Assembly (NCBI GenBank): GCA_018136815.1
Contig: CM030931.1
Span: forward strand, 8,420,557-8,484,556
DNA: 64,000 bases
Direction of reading: 5' to 3'
Source of the DNA: Isochrysis galbana
Lineage: Eukaryota > Haptophyta > Isochrysidales > Isochrysidaceae
This document shows, piece after piece, positions 51,765 to 62,458 of this stretch; position 1 is the stretch's first letter; every line of letters begins with the position of its first letter. Below the pieces are notes generated by a model, which had not been told where the DNA came from, did not search any database, and saw only the letters and a list, made by a program, of their open reading frames with translations. Position numbers and translations under genes: made by a program.

Positions 51765-52916
51765 ACTGGATCGTGTGCCTCGACGGCGACGACACCATCT
51801 CCGACACCTACTTCCTCAAGGCGATGGAGCGCGTGTCCAGCGTGCCTAGCACAAATTTGGTCTACGCGAACCAGCAGTTCTTTGGCGAGTCGCGCTGGCA
51901 ATGGACCGTACCGCCGCTGCGTGCCGACTCGGCGCTTGTCAACGGCCCGCTCCCACTGATGACTATATGGCGGCGCGACCTCTGGTTCGCGACGCCTTAC
52001 GGTTTTGACGAGGTTCTGCCCAAAGGCCACGAGGATTGGGCCTTTTGGTTGCAATTGATGCGCCTTCCGCTCGTGCCCTACAAGATTGAGGAATTCCTCA
52101 CCCAGTACCGCTTCAAGAAGAACTCCAAGATGCGCAATAGAGAGCATTACAACCCGGAGATCCCAAGGCTGCTCCGATGCCTCTTCCCCGATCTCTACCC
52201 GGTGAAGCCGCTGCGTGGTTGGCGTGCGCTTGATTCCTTGGACGGGACCGGTATCGCTTGCGCATTCAAAAGCGCGCTGCACACGCCCCCCGTTGAAGCT
52301 GGTTAGGCTCGTTGTGCGCCCGAAGCGTGCGTCGAGGGTTCCGCAGAGGTGAGTCGTCACGCCCTATGGCCCCGTCGCAGGTGCGCAAGCTCCTCGTCGA
52401 TCACCACGAGCTTTTGAAACCAGGCATGGGCCACGAGAGTCGACCGGGCATCACCGAGTCCGTGGTGATGGACATCTCTATCGCGCAGCACCTCCATCCG
52501 GTACGTGCACGCGGTCTCCAATCTCCGCCCGAAGCTGTTGGGTTGCTGTGGATACATCGGAGCAAGCGCCTCATATCGGAGCACAAGTGCCCCACTGCCC
52601 AGCACGCCGCGCTGTCTTCAGCGCGAAGAGGCCAGACTCATTGCATGTGGTTGGCGGTTTACCCTACCTCGATGTATTGGCGTTGCAGACTCGATCCACG
52701 CCACATTTGTGGAACGGGATGGTGCTCGAGGCGAAAGGTGACTTGCGAGCCGCAGAGAAATCGTATGGCCGCGCGGCATCCCTCGCGGCGGAGTACGACT
52801 GGCAAGGGTCGTACCGGCGATGGAAGGCGTTGTCGGCCCTCGGGGAGACAACGGCTGCCGCGCAGGAGGAGCAAGCGCTCAAGCAGCGGTGGGGCGAGAT
52901 GCAATTCCGATGGTGA
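51765..52916 (+). CDS. Glycosyltransferase (GT2-like) with C-terminal TPR-like helices, 5' end lost in gap
   Basis: The first frame begins directly at the gap: WIVCLDGDDTISDTYFLKAM holds the acidic D-x-D-D nucleotide-sugar site and GHEDWAFWLQLMRL the E-D base motif of GT-A family 2 enzymes. It runs to FPDLYP near 52200, where CCG|GTGAAG is a donor; CGTCGCAG (about 52380) is an acceptor in phase, giving VRKLLVDHHELLKPGMGHES. A further splice near 52520-52640 (site ambiguous) leads to LPYLDVLALQTRSTPHLWNG and helical repeats (LEAKGDLRAAEKSYGRAASL) ending at the stop 52916. It should transfer a sugar from a nucleotide donor; acceptor unknown. Without splicing the frames stop at 52306. Confidence 0.65.
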
Positions 52917-53429
52917 GGCCCTGCTGCCCGTGAAGCCATTCCCATGCGTCGAAGTATGCGCAAGCGAGGCGCCGGCGATCAATGATCCATGGCCGCCTGT
53001 CTCCCTGCTTGAAGGCCGTGTTCGGCCTGTCTCCCAGCCTGAAGGCCGTGTTTGATTGCCCGCTCTCTTCATGGGGCAGGTACATGACGGACGTCGATGG
53101 TGCAGTTTTGCCACATGTAGAGGCAACGAGTGGTGTTAGAGGCTAGCATTGACGGCTTGAGTGGAAAGGGGGTTGTAGCTTGTTGCGTGGCAAACTGGAG
53201 TTCGCCAAGGGGCCTCGGTGTCGCTAAGCTTTGTCCACGGAGCGCGGGCCAACCACTAGGCTTTTCTGTTCGATTTCATAGGGAGTAGACGCCCGTGTAC
53301 GGAAGGCAGGAGGGTGTGGGGAGTGGTGGACAGGAGGGGGGGGTGCGGAGTGGTGGGCAGGGGGTGTGCACTCCAGTCCCAAAGCACCAGCCCCTTTCAA
53401 TCGGTCCATCATCGGAGCTATACCTCGAG
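52917..53429. other. Intergenic, nothing recognised
   Basis: One short near-repeat (CCTGTCTCCCTGCTTGAAGGCCGTG / CCTGTCTCCCAGCCTGAAGGCCGTG at about 52994-53052). No gene. Confidence 0.4.
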
Positions 53430-54040
53430 ATTGGCAAGTACTCATCTTCCTACTTCCTACTGGAGGCACCTTGGAGATTGGACAGTTTAACTACTGATAG
53501 CTGTAGCTGATAGTGCTTGACTTTTCCTATGAGGTACCCCGGAGATTCAACCTTACAGATCTGGTGCTACTCATCTTCCTGCTACAGGAGGTACCTCGGA
53601 GATTGGACAGTCTACTTGATGATTGATAATTGATCGTGCTTGCCTTTTCCTATTTCCTATGAGGTACCCCGGAGATTCAACTGTACAAATCTGGTAGTGG
53701 TAGGGCGGTCAAACTGTGTTTTTATTAGAGGTAAAAAATGAGACCATCTCAGAATTGGGGAAATCTGAGGATTTTTTTGTAGAAAGTTCCCAATACACCC
53801 AACTAGCACATATCGTAGCACATATCTGGGGAATCTGGGGCCCATTAGCCATTAGCCATTAGGACCAGGACCTCCCCCCTCGGGCCTCCACAACAAAACG
53901 TAATCAAAAAATGACAGAACTCCAAAGATTCAACATTATAGTTATAGTTCTGGTGGTACGTGGTACTCATCTTCTTATCTTTTTACTTGAGGTACCTCGG
54001 AGATTGAACCATCTAATTGATAGTGCTTGCCTTTTCGTAT
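53430..54040 (+). repeat. Degenerate direct repeat with GAGGTACC(T/C)CGGAGATT core
   Basis: The motif GAGGTACCTCGGAGATTGAA or close variants occurs at about 53463, 53532, 53588, 53670 and 53989. It comes with TACTCATCTTCCT before and GATAGTGCTTGCCTTTTCCTAT after, so units of roughly 70-150 bp are repeated with decay. Confidence 0.7.
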
Positions 54041-54185
54041 GTATGACTAGTAACTGATAACGTTACGTGCGAAAACGCTATGCGGCCAAATAATCCATTC
54101 TACATTCTTTCTACAAACGCGCCTTCCCTCGGACACCACAGCACAGAGACGTCGGCCTCGTACCGTGACATAACCCTTCATACTC

Positions 54186-54325
54186 AGCAAGAAGCATTTG
54201 TGTGCACGCCAGTTCGTCACGGTCAGCAATGGCAAGATGGTTGGTAGAAAAGGGAGACATCATTGCGATTGCACAACATGGTGCTGACGTGTGACGAACT
54301 GGCGTGCGCACAAATGCTTCTTGCT
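54186..54325. mobile_element. 140-bp hairpin element (43-bp inverted repeats)
   Basis: Arms 54186-54228 and 54282-54325 are nearly perfect reverse complements (start AGCAAGAAGCATTTGTGTGC), differing at about two positions plus one indel, with a 53-bp centre. Size and form resemble a foldback MITE or a hairpin-RNA source. No ORF. Confidence 0.75.
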
Positions 54326-55300
54326 CCTACAGTTAATTTAAAAACGAAAAAAATAAAACGGTCACTACATGCTTTTGACGGAACGCGACCTCATGGGCCG
54401 TCCGCGCTAGCCCTAGCCCGAGCTTCTTTTTATCGGCACAACAACTACAATCGTAGATCGTAGCGCAAGCTTGATTGACGTGGCCCGCAACCGCGGCTCT
54501 TAATGATTCTTAACGGCAGCGCATAGGCGACGAGCGAAGAACAAGCATACGCACCCGTTGCGTGGTATGAGCATACATGGACAATGTGCAACAGCACCAC
54601 AGCCTCCGGCCAAAACAGAAGGAGAACGAGAGCGCGGTGTGAGAGCAAAAATAAAGCAGCACGGGCAGCTAGCTTCACGCGCCTGCACGCGCAGCATCAT
54701 TGAGAGAAGTAGACGCAAAATCACTACTGCAACCGCATATCAAAGCAGACATAGCACAGTGCTGATAGGGATAGACGAGGGTGTATGCAACGCAGCACTG
54801 CAGAGGGCACCACGCACATCAGTCTGCTGCCACAAGATAGGGAAAGACAAGTGCACCCCATAGGTACTTCCTCGACTAAGTACGCAACAACTCAGTGGAA
54901 ATACCTGGGCAGCAACCGAGCCACTGCACGCCATTCTATCAAGTTCAGGGCGTCGGAAGATTGACGTCGCCGAGCCAAAAGACCGGCGAAGGAAGTGAAG
55001 CTGTGGCCATCCGACGCATGGGACGCTTGCTTGACCCCCCCGAATCCGTTCAAGGGACAGCGCGGCCTGCGAACGACGGCTTGATGCTTGCCGCACCCTG
55101 TCGACATGCGCTTTGCACATCCATGCAAGCGCGCAGTGGCGATATGCAGCTGCGGTAATTTCTGTCGCGCAAGGGCCGGTACTCGTACGGTCCGCCATGA
55201 AAGGGTGCTGGTGCTGGGGTCAACGTGGACCTCCTCCCGGCGTTACCGGCTGCCAAGCCCAGAGTAGCCCGCAATGACTGTAGAGTTTCGAGGGTGCGAC
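54326..55300. other. Intergenic, nothing recognised
   Basis: No convincing ORF or repeat. Confidence 0.4.
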
Positions 55301-55936
55301 TTACACGAGCGCTTCCATGGCATGCATTAACTGCAGCTGTTGAAGGGCGCGAGCTCGTAGCGAGACACGAGTGGCGCAAACCATCTGCGAGAGGCTCAGC
55401 ATGCCGGAGACGATAGTGAAGAAAACAAATGCCTCTCGATAAAAGACGCGGCTGCCGCAGTCGGCGCAGTCGGTGCCGAGCGAGCAGGTGTCGTAAGCTG
55501 AGTCACCGCCAGCGTCGTCGCACTCACCATCCCTTGCGGTCGGGCACGTGTTTGTGCACACTTGCAGCGGGCTCTTGAGTAAATGAAAGAGCCCGATGCT
55601 GCTGCTGAGGATGGCTAGGGCACAGAGCAGCTGGACGAGGCTACACATAGCGCGCAGCACACTAATCCAGTTCGAGGACTGGCGCGCACGGATTGGCATG
55701 TAGAGGACGAAGAGGCCAAGAAAGGTGCCAAGCAGCCCCTGGAGCATGTGTAGTTGGGGCAGCGAAAGGAAGACAAGGCAGATGGAGTCAGTGCGCAGCG
55801 CCCAGGTGGTTGGCTCCACTGGAGGCGCCGGCGTGGCTCTCGGAATGCGCTGGCCTCGCGGCGCGCCAACAGGCAAAGCGAGCGCAACTGGGACGCCAAG
55901 GGCTGGAGGCGGCACGTGGCTCTCCTCGCTCCCCAT
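55301..55936 (-). CDS. Four-segment membrane protein with extracellular Asp/Gly/Cys-rich loop
   Basis: The start is set at ATG 55936 (211 residues); the frame remains open upstream but is low-complexity. Hydrophobic segments: ~50-80 (SICLVFLSLPQLHMLQGLLG, then TFLGLFVLYM), ~93-119 (VLRAMCSLVQLLCALAILSS) and ~168-190 (EAFVFFTIVSGMLSLSQMVC). The loop between the last two (127-163) contains CPTARDGECDDAGG and CSLGTDCADCGSR. This Cys pattern with a DGxCDDGG core recurs, to my knowledge, in many haptophyte and alveolate membrane proteins and resembles Notch/LNR-type calcium-binding modules. A surface or endomembrane role is likely; exact function unknown. The N-terminus is cytosolic and Pro-rich. 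Confidence 0.7.
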   Translation of the reverse strand: MGSEESHVPPPALGVPVALALPVGAPRGQRIPRATPAPPVEPTTWALRTDSICLVFLSLPQLHMLQGLLGTFLGLFVLYMPIRARQSSNWISVLRAMCSLVQLLCALAILSSSIGLFHLLKSPLQVCTNTCPTARDGECDDAGGDSAYDTCSLGTDCADCGSRVFYREAFVFFTIVSGMLSLSQMVCATRVSLRARALQQLQLMHAMEALV

Positions 55937-56214
55937 GGTCGGAGATTGCCGCTCTGTGTCCCGCCACCCTTCTGCAGGCAACCCTAGCTCCCCCGAAGGA
56001 CTTCCCGCTCCACCCCAGCGCACTACACGAGAGGCAGAGGGAGGTTGCGGAGCAGCGTGTGAGCGAGCGGCCGAGCGGTCGAGCAACGGCCGAGGTCCAG
56101 CCATCGCTTTCTCTCTCGCGCGCTCTCTCTCTCCTGCTGGCTCCCTTGCTGGCGCTGACGCTCTCAGTGGCTTACTCCCGCTCGCTCGCTGAGGCTCTCT
56201 CGACCCCTCCCTCC

Positions 56215-56345
56215 CTCCCTCGCCCTCCCTCCCTCTCCCTCTCCCTCCCTTCCTCTCCCTCCCGCTCTCTCCCTCTCCCCCCCCCCCCCCCCTCTCCCTC
56301 TTTCCCTCCCCCTCTCCCTCCCTCCCTCCCTCCCCCTCCCCCCTG
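56215..56345. repeat. CCCT/CT-rich low-complexity tract upstream of the membrane protein gene
   Basis: TCCCTCCC repeats and a C run (56279-56292), about 280-400 bp upstream of the minus-strand start; it reads GGGA-rich on the sense strand. Confidence 0.8.
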
Positions 56346-56861
56346 CGCGAAGGGCGGACGGCCCTCGCTCTCTCGCTCTCTCTCTTCCCCCCTTCTTCTC
56401 CGTCTCTCTCTCTCCTCTCTCCCGTCATCTGGCCACAACAAGACTGCGAGTTCTACGGGGGAGAGGACGTAATAAACCAAGGGCAGAACTTTCCCTCTCT
56501 CTTTCCCTTAGGAGTATATATATTGTATCTCTTCGCTTCCCTCTCGCTCGCTGACTCGCTCGAGCCTCGAGCACCCCTCCCCCCCCCCTCTTTTACCCTC
56601 TTCTCGGCCCCACACTTATTTCTTTTCTTGATGAACTCCATAGGGGCACAGCAACAAAATATCCTCTCTCTCAATAATCACGGGGGGGAGGGGGGAAGCA
56701 CCCAGAGGGTGAGAAATGAAGGGAACGCCCCAATATTATGCAGAATGAAACGATTCGGGGTGATGGGTATAAAGTAGAGGCGGAGGAGGCAGGGAGCGTC
56801 GCGGGATGAGAGAGGATGAGAGAGAGAGGGAGGGAGGGAGGGAGGGAGGGAGGGAGGGAGG

Positions 56862-56925
<64 letters not shown>

Positions 56926-58456
56926 AAGAGAGGAGAGGGGGGAGGGGTGGTTGATGATGACGTGATGGCTCCGCGAGGAAGCGAATGTACCAATAAAGTA
57001 GCTTGGATGGGTACCTGCGCCTAGGCGTAGGAGCGCGTAGGCATGCCGAGGTCGTCCTCCTCGTCAGGGCGGGCGACCATGCTGCGTGGGCAGATGAAGC
57101 AGAAAACGGCCGAGTGCGGTGGCATGAAACACCGATGAGACCGCCGACCGCCGACTGCCGACCGGTGTCTCCGGACCATTTAGCATTTAGTCCGAACATC
57201 AGCGACAAAGGGGGCTGAGGGCTGAGGGCTGACCACCGCCGTACCGCCGTGCTCTCGCTAAAGCGCTGGAGCGCGGCAGCGCGGCGAAGGTCGGCCTGTC
57301 AGGCGGGTCGGTCCCCATCGCTCTGCTTCGGATTCGGGTTAGCGCGGGGAACGAGATGAGGGAAATCTTCCCCCGGTCCCACGGTAAAAAATTTTTGGGC
57401 CTCCGGATCCGGATCAACATGAATTTTTTCCAACCCAGTCTCCCCGTCTCCCCGTCTCGCGTCGCTCATCATGAGGCCTTTCGGGCGGCCTAAGGCTTCC
57501 ACAGCCAGTCACAGATGGGATGGCAGGGTGCAGGGTGGAAAGTAGCCCGGTCACTCACTATGGGACTATGGGGGTGCGGAGGGCACAAGCTGCAATGGGG
57601 GGTGCGCGCGGCATAGCTCTGAAAATTCGTATCGAGGCACACGCAAGGCCAGACGATTTCAACGCAGGGTGCAGGGTGGAAAGCTTGCTGAGCGCGCGCG
57701 CAATTCAAAAGCGCTAGCTCACCTGAACCAAAACCAAAACCAGTCCTCACGTCCTCACCAGACGCACGTATGCTGATGCTGATGCTGAACGTCTTCCTAC
57801 CACTACCACCTACAAAACAGGGAAAATCTCTTGAGTCTGTGAACTTATTAGCTCTCCCGCTCGTGCTCGTGCATGTGGGCCTATCTATATGGGCTTACTC
57901 TAGGCCCCTATGCACGCGGCATAGCTCTGAAAATTCGTATCGAGGCACACACAAGGCCAGACGATTTCAACGCGAGTGCCTACACAGCGCGACAGCGCGA
58001 GCGAGTGGGATGGGGGGGCCATGGATGATGGGGCGTCACGAGCCGGAGCATTCGTGAATCCATCGCAACCAGCGGTCCCGCGAAGGTGCCAGGGGCAACT
58101 TTCTCTCACCTGTGGGCATCGCCAATATATGTGGCTGTGGCTTCCGCGCTGTCCTCTGGCAAGCAGTCAATCAAACAGCAACGGCCGCCATCGCCATCCC
58201 TACAAGTAGCAAGTAGTTCTGATCTTTCACGTTAACATGAAAATAAAATTTCTCGAGAGTACCTCGCCTGCCCCCCACCCACTTCTTATAGTGTACAGTG
58301 CCTAATTTTTAGCTTCAGCACGCCCGCCGAAAACGCAAAGCGAGCCAGCGTAGTAGGCTTTCCTTTCGCCGTGCCCAATCGCTCAGCAGTGGCCTCTCCG
58401 CAAAATCGTTCAATCTCAAAGTTGGACTTTTGAGCTCAGCGCACCCGCAGTTCGCA
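56346..58456. other. Intergenic with repeats, no supported gene
   Basis: Contains the (GGGA)n/(GA)n tract at 56828-56922, a partial family B repeat at 57541-57600, and two copies of CGGCATAGCTCTGAAAATTC...GACGATTTCAACGC (about 57608-57665 and 57916-57972). No convincing coding region. Confidence 0.5.
56828..56922. repeat. (GGGA)n then (GA)n microsatellite
   Basis: About ten GGGA units (56828-56867) pass into a perfect GA tract (56868-56922). Confidence 0.95.
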
Positions 58457-59552
58457 TCAAGTGCGGAGGATTCCTGCCTCAACCAAGTTATTAAAGACCT
58501 CAGGGCAAAAACGTCGAATGTACGTCTCCAGTTTCCCGCCGGATCCTCCGTCGAGCGACTGCAATCCCATGGCCGAGGCGACCTGCGCAATCCGCACTTC
58601 GGCCGCTGGCACCTGACAACCGCGAATATTCAATAAAAATTACAAGCGCCCAATACGAGCGCCAGGCGCTTCCACCCGATGTGCATAGATGGGCGCACTG
58701 GGCAATGCAGGGTTGAAGCTGTCCACCTGATCTTCACTGTCGCACATGACCTCCACCTCTACGACAGAATGTCCGAAAGAGGCCTCGTCAGCGTCGATCG
58801 CCACGCCGTGGATACGGAGCTTGGTGCGCACCTGCCAGAACGAGCCAGTGCATGGATCGGGTGGGACGACAACTTTGCCCACAAACAAGGAGACACACAG
58901 CTCTGTAGGTGAGCTGCTCCTGGTGATAGGCCAGCACACCGTCTCGAAGGAGGCGAACGGTGTCAAGCCGGCGTCACGCAACATCTCATCGAGCGAGTCC
59001 GTGCCTTTCCCCCCACCGAGACGCTTGGGTAGTAGACGAATAAGCTCCTTGCGTACCGCATCCTCCCCCTCCACCTCCGTGAAGACCGTCCGCTCGCCTC
59101 CCGACCGCTTCGAATCGGCCCCCATCTATGCACATGTCGTGGCGAGAGCGCTCAGTCTGGCTGCGTGCTCAGCATACGGTGCCTGAGCAACGCATCCCTC
59201 CCCCGGCACCCAAACTCACCCCGCCCCCATACGTCCACTCCACCCGCAGGAGCCTCACCGGAAGCTTGAGCTCCCACTGCCCCTTGGGCTCCGCCTGCAG
59301 CCTCCGCAAGCGCAGCCACGTGTCGGTGCGCGTGAGGTCACACTGTGCGGTGTCCCAATACTCGTCGGAGAAGCGCGCTTCTCCAACCAGTTCGGCGCCT
59401 GCCGCGAGAGCTCCGGCTGCGATGCCCCCCTCAGGCGCTGCGAACTTGCGCTCGACCTCGATCCGCGAGCTGGCCGCGGAGCTCATGCTAGCGCAGGGCG
59501 GCGCGAGCCGGCCGACGCGCGCGCATGTAAGGAGCAGAGTGTGCAGGCGCAT
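58457..59552 (-). CDS. CYTH-domain protein, thiamine-triphosphatase-like, three exons
   Basis: Exons 59552-59259, 59125-58727 and 58612-58457, all phase 0 with GT-AG introns (133 and 114 nt); 282 residues. The CYTH signature E-x-E-x-K is RIEVERKF (Glu32, Glu34, Lys36). DEYWDT, LTRTDTWLRLR and WELKLP (93-98) follow as in ThTPase. Exon 2 carries TVFTEVEGEDAVRKELIRLL and FGHSVVEVEVMC, metal and triphosphate ligands by analogy. Exon 3 ends AEVRIAQVASAMGLQSLDGG, GKLETYIRR, as in the ThTPase tail. It should hydrolyse thiamine triphosphate or a related triphosphate with Mg2+. A second ATG at 59486 (MSSAASSRIEVERKF) would give a cytosolic form; the first adds a possible organelle leader. A CT-rich tract precedes the ATG on the sense strand. 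Confidence 0.88.
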
Positions 59553-59582
59553 CGCGCCCCCGCTGGGCTGCGCACACTCTCC

Positions 59583-59716
59583 GCCAGAGAGAGAGAGAGA
59601 GGGAGGGAGAGAGAGAGAGGGAGGGAGGGAGGGAGAGAGGGAGAGAGGGAGAGAGGGAGAGAGAGAGGGAGAGAGAGAAGAGAGAGAGAGAGAGAGCCCC
59701 CCCCCCCCCCCCCCCC
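59583..59716. repeat. (GA)n/GGGA tract plus poly-C
   Basis: GA and GGGA repeats (59583-59697), then a C run (59697-59716); (CT)n on the sense strand, about 30 nt before the CYTH gene ATG. Confidence 0.9.
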
Positions 59717-60360
59717 AAAACGGTTTGCGCCACATGGAGAGCACACCTTGGGTGGAAAGATGTGAAGAATTGTCAGAGTTTTCTTGTTGTCCTAGTTGTT
59801 AATCCTAGTGCTGAGGGACCGTGCCTTATCGGCACCGGAGCCCCTCCCCCGCGATGGGGTGTGTGCGCGGTTGGCGCATGGCTCGCTCGTCCGGTGTATG
59901 TGGCTAGGGATCTAGGGATGCTACAGTACTCCTAGGGGTGCACCATTAAGAAACCACCCCATTAAGGACAGTGTACAAGGAAATTGACCGTCCGTGTGCT
60001 AAGAAACCTACATAGAGCATAGAGCGAAAGGGCACCGGTCATGAACAAGAAACCGAATGAGCAAGAAAGCTCCTATGTACGCGCAACAGGGGAGCGCCAA
60101 CAGAGCTTCGGCGCGCCGCGCGTGGCTCGTGGCTCAACACTTATTTTTTACATACCGATGTACAGCGGGCTTTAGTTTGCGCTAGTGAACGGCGACGGAG
60201 CAACGAGGGGGCGCGACCAGACCGGAGAAAAGAGGGAGGAAAACAAAACCCCCACCCGCCAAGGCCAGAAGGGGTACGCTCCCTTTCCTCTCTCCTTCGC
60301 CGCCGCGCGCCCCGCACCGCCCAAGCTCTTCCCCCCTCTCTCTCTCAGACCAGCACTCCT
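59717..60360. other. Divergent intergenic region
   Basis: Lies between the minus-strand CYTH gene and a plus-strand gene. CCCCCTCTCTCTCTCAG sits about 13 nt before the ATG at 60361. No further signal recognised. Confidence 0.5.
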
Positions 60361-61244
60361 ATGGCCTCACTCCCAGCCACCAGCGCGCCCGCCGGCGGCG
60401 CGGCGCCGGACCTCGCCCTCCCGCTCGCTCCGGCCTCCGGCCTCCCCGCCCCCGTCGGGCGAGCAGAACCACTCTGTCCCCCACCCCCTGACGACACGCT
60501 CCCACGCTCCCACCGGACGCTCTCACGCTTGTAGACGAGACGAAGGCGGCACTCGCGGCAGGTCGGGCGCCGGCCCTCACCGGCGCGCTTGTCGTCGTCG
60601 ACGACGGTCGCCGGCGCCGGTGGATGTTCGTCCGCGGCGCCCTCCCTGCCGGCGGCTACGCGCTTGTGCCCGAGAAAGAGAAAGGCCAGAACTCTAAATC
60701 TTTCACAGGGCTTCAGCTAGCTGCGTCTCTCCTCGCGGTTCTCCGCGACTTCGTAGGCTCGACGCGGCGGCGCAGAGGTAGCCGACGCCTGGCAGCGCGC
60801 GTCTTGGACTACGATCCCAAAACCTCGTCGGTCTCGTTCTCCACGGTCTCCCTCCCAGCACGGCGGCCCCTGGACGGTGAAGCGGGAGATGATCGTCCGT
60901 TGGAGGAGTTCCTATCGACGTATCCGGAGCCTGCGGAGCCCGCGAGCGCTCCCGCGGCGCCAGCCCCGGCAAGCCCCACCACGTCCTGGACCGCCCTCGT
61001 TCAGGTAGAAGGGTACCCTCTCCTCCTGGCGCTCCTGCGCGCGGCGGGCCATTTAGGCCCCGAGGAGTCTTCCGTGACAGCGGACCTGCTGGACGCGCTG
61101 TCCACGGGGCTGGGGATGCCGTCACAGCCCGCGCCCCAGGCAACGCTGCGAGCACTCGAGCGCCGCCTGGCCGCCGCCGACTCGCCGTCCTTCGCCGACG
61201 CAAAGGAAGTGCACATGGGCCGAACCTCCCGAGACCGAAGATAA
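60361..61244 (+). pseudogene. Hypothetical gene with a frameshifting 8-bp tandem duplication
   Basis: The ATG at 60361 opens a Pro/Ala-rich frame (MASLPATSAPAGGAAPDLAL) that stops at 60534-60536. The coding frame to the 3' end is different and runs from about 60503 to the stop at 61244 (LTLVDETKAALAAGRAPALT, WMFVRGALPAGGYALVPEKE, SLLAVLRDFVGSTRRRR, LRALERRLAAADSPSFADAK). The octamer ACGCTCCC is present twice (60496-60503, 60504-60511). With one copy the two frames would be continuous. Both parts have gene-like G/C third positions. Hence this is a recent frameshift allele, a base-calling or assembly error, or a pseudogene. Family not recognised. Confidence 0.6.
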
Positions 61245-61618
61245 AGGTGTGAGGGGAGCGGGGCGGAGAGTGGGTAAGAGGCAAGGGCGCTGGCGACGAA
61301 ATCCCGGAGAGGTGGTGCCCTAGTAGCTAGTACCAATAGTAGGCATCTTCAAGAGTTTTTTTCTTGCTTACACAACCAACACGGCACCGGCAGGCGAGGA
61401 GCGCATACACGACGTACATATACGACGACGGTACGCGATGCACGATGCACTAATGCCCCTACGAGTCACGCACGTGACACACAGGACTCGGGAGGCATAC
61501 ACGTAACATCGAAGCTCACCTGCCTTAATCTAAATCAAACGATATATGGAACCCTCTCCTCCATGATGACGGGTCAAACTGCGTGGATGATCTGATCGTC
61601 AGGTTCCAACGAGCACTT
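61245..61618. other. Convergent 3' intergenic region
   Basis: Nothing recognised. Confidence 0.4.
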
Positions 61619-62458
61619 TTACGCAGGGCATCTTTCCCGTAGGAAGGTGCGGATTCTCTGCACGATTTGCTCAGCATCCTGGCGGTCTGCAGGGAGCGGC
61701 CGATGTCCTTCTGCGTGCTTGATGCACAAGCTGCCATGGAACAACTTAGACACTTCCTCTGGGCCACTTCCTGCAGCTTCATCCTTCTCGCCGCCAATGA
61801 TGAGGCAGGGAATGCCCAAAGGTGCGCAGAATAAGTCGCGCCATTTGGCCTGCGACACCCAACCAGGCCGTGACGGGGCCAACAGAATAAGGCAGCGCAA
61901 GGACGAGAGCGGCCCGACCCTAGCGGCAGCACGTGCGGCAAGCAGCGTGGAGAAGTTGGCACCCTGCGAGAACCCTAGCAGCACGTCGCATCCACCGGCG
62001 CTCGCTATTCGAGACTCCAGGTCCAGAAGTGCTTCCTCTGTGGCCTCCGGCTCGTAAATCCGCCGACCCTCTGCATCCGCCATCGCTGGTGCATATTCCC
62101 TCAAGATCTCCTTCTGCCCAAAATACCTGTGCATCAGGTCGCCGTGTGGGTTGCCCGGCAGTATCATGCTCGATCCTTCATATACGTCAAATACCATCTC
62201 GTCCTTCAGCTCGCTGATCAGCTTAGCCACTTGCATTCGCAAGATCTTCTCATTTCCCGCAGTACCATGCAGACAGGCAACACGTGCCAGCCGGCCGAGC
62301 GGTTGTGGTGCAGCGGGCTCGACGCCGCCATTCTCGAGAAAGGCGATGAGGCGATCCTCGCTCCATTCCGCTGCCGCCGCCGGTGGTACCTCCACGTCCT
62401 CCGCAAAATACTCCGCCTGCAGCTCTGCGATGCGCGAGGCGCTCAGCGGTGGCGCCAT
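61619..62458 (-). CDS. Serine hydrolase of the FSH/OVCA2 family
   Basis: The start is set at ATG 62458 (gccATGg), giving 279 residues; the frame upstream is unlike the family. An alpha/beta hydrolase fold is visible: RVACLHGTAGNEKILRMQ (first strand and oxyanion loop, ~59-76), the nucleophile elbow GFSQGANFS with Ser164, LIIGGEKDEAAG with Asp226, and HAEGHRPLP with His252. The catalytic triad is therefore complete. YEGSSMILPGNP matches the family's lid region. FSH proteins are cytosolic carboxyl-ester hydrolases; the natural substrate is not known. About 55 N-terminal residues (ASRIAELQAEYFAEDVEVPP) are an additional acidic, helical segment. Confidence 0.88.
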   Translation of the reverse strand: MAPPLSASRIAELQAEYFAEDVEVPPAAAAEWSEDRLIAFLENGGVEPAAPQPLGRLARVACLHGTAGNEKILRMQVAKLISELKDEMVFDVYEGSSMILPGNPHGDLMHRYFGQKEILREYAPAMADAEGRRIYEPEATEEALLDLESRIASAGGCDVLLGFSQGANFSTLLAARAAARVGPLSSLRCLILLAPSRPGWVSQAKWRDLFCAPLGIPCLIIGGEKDEAAGSGPEEVSKLFHGSLCIKHAEGHRPLPADRQDAEQIVQRIRTFLRERCPA

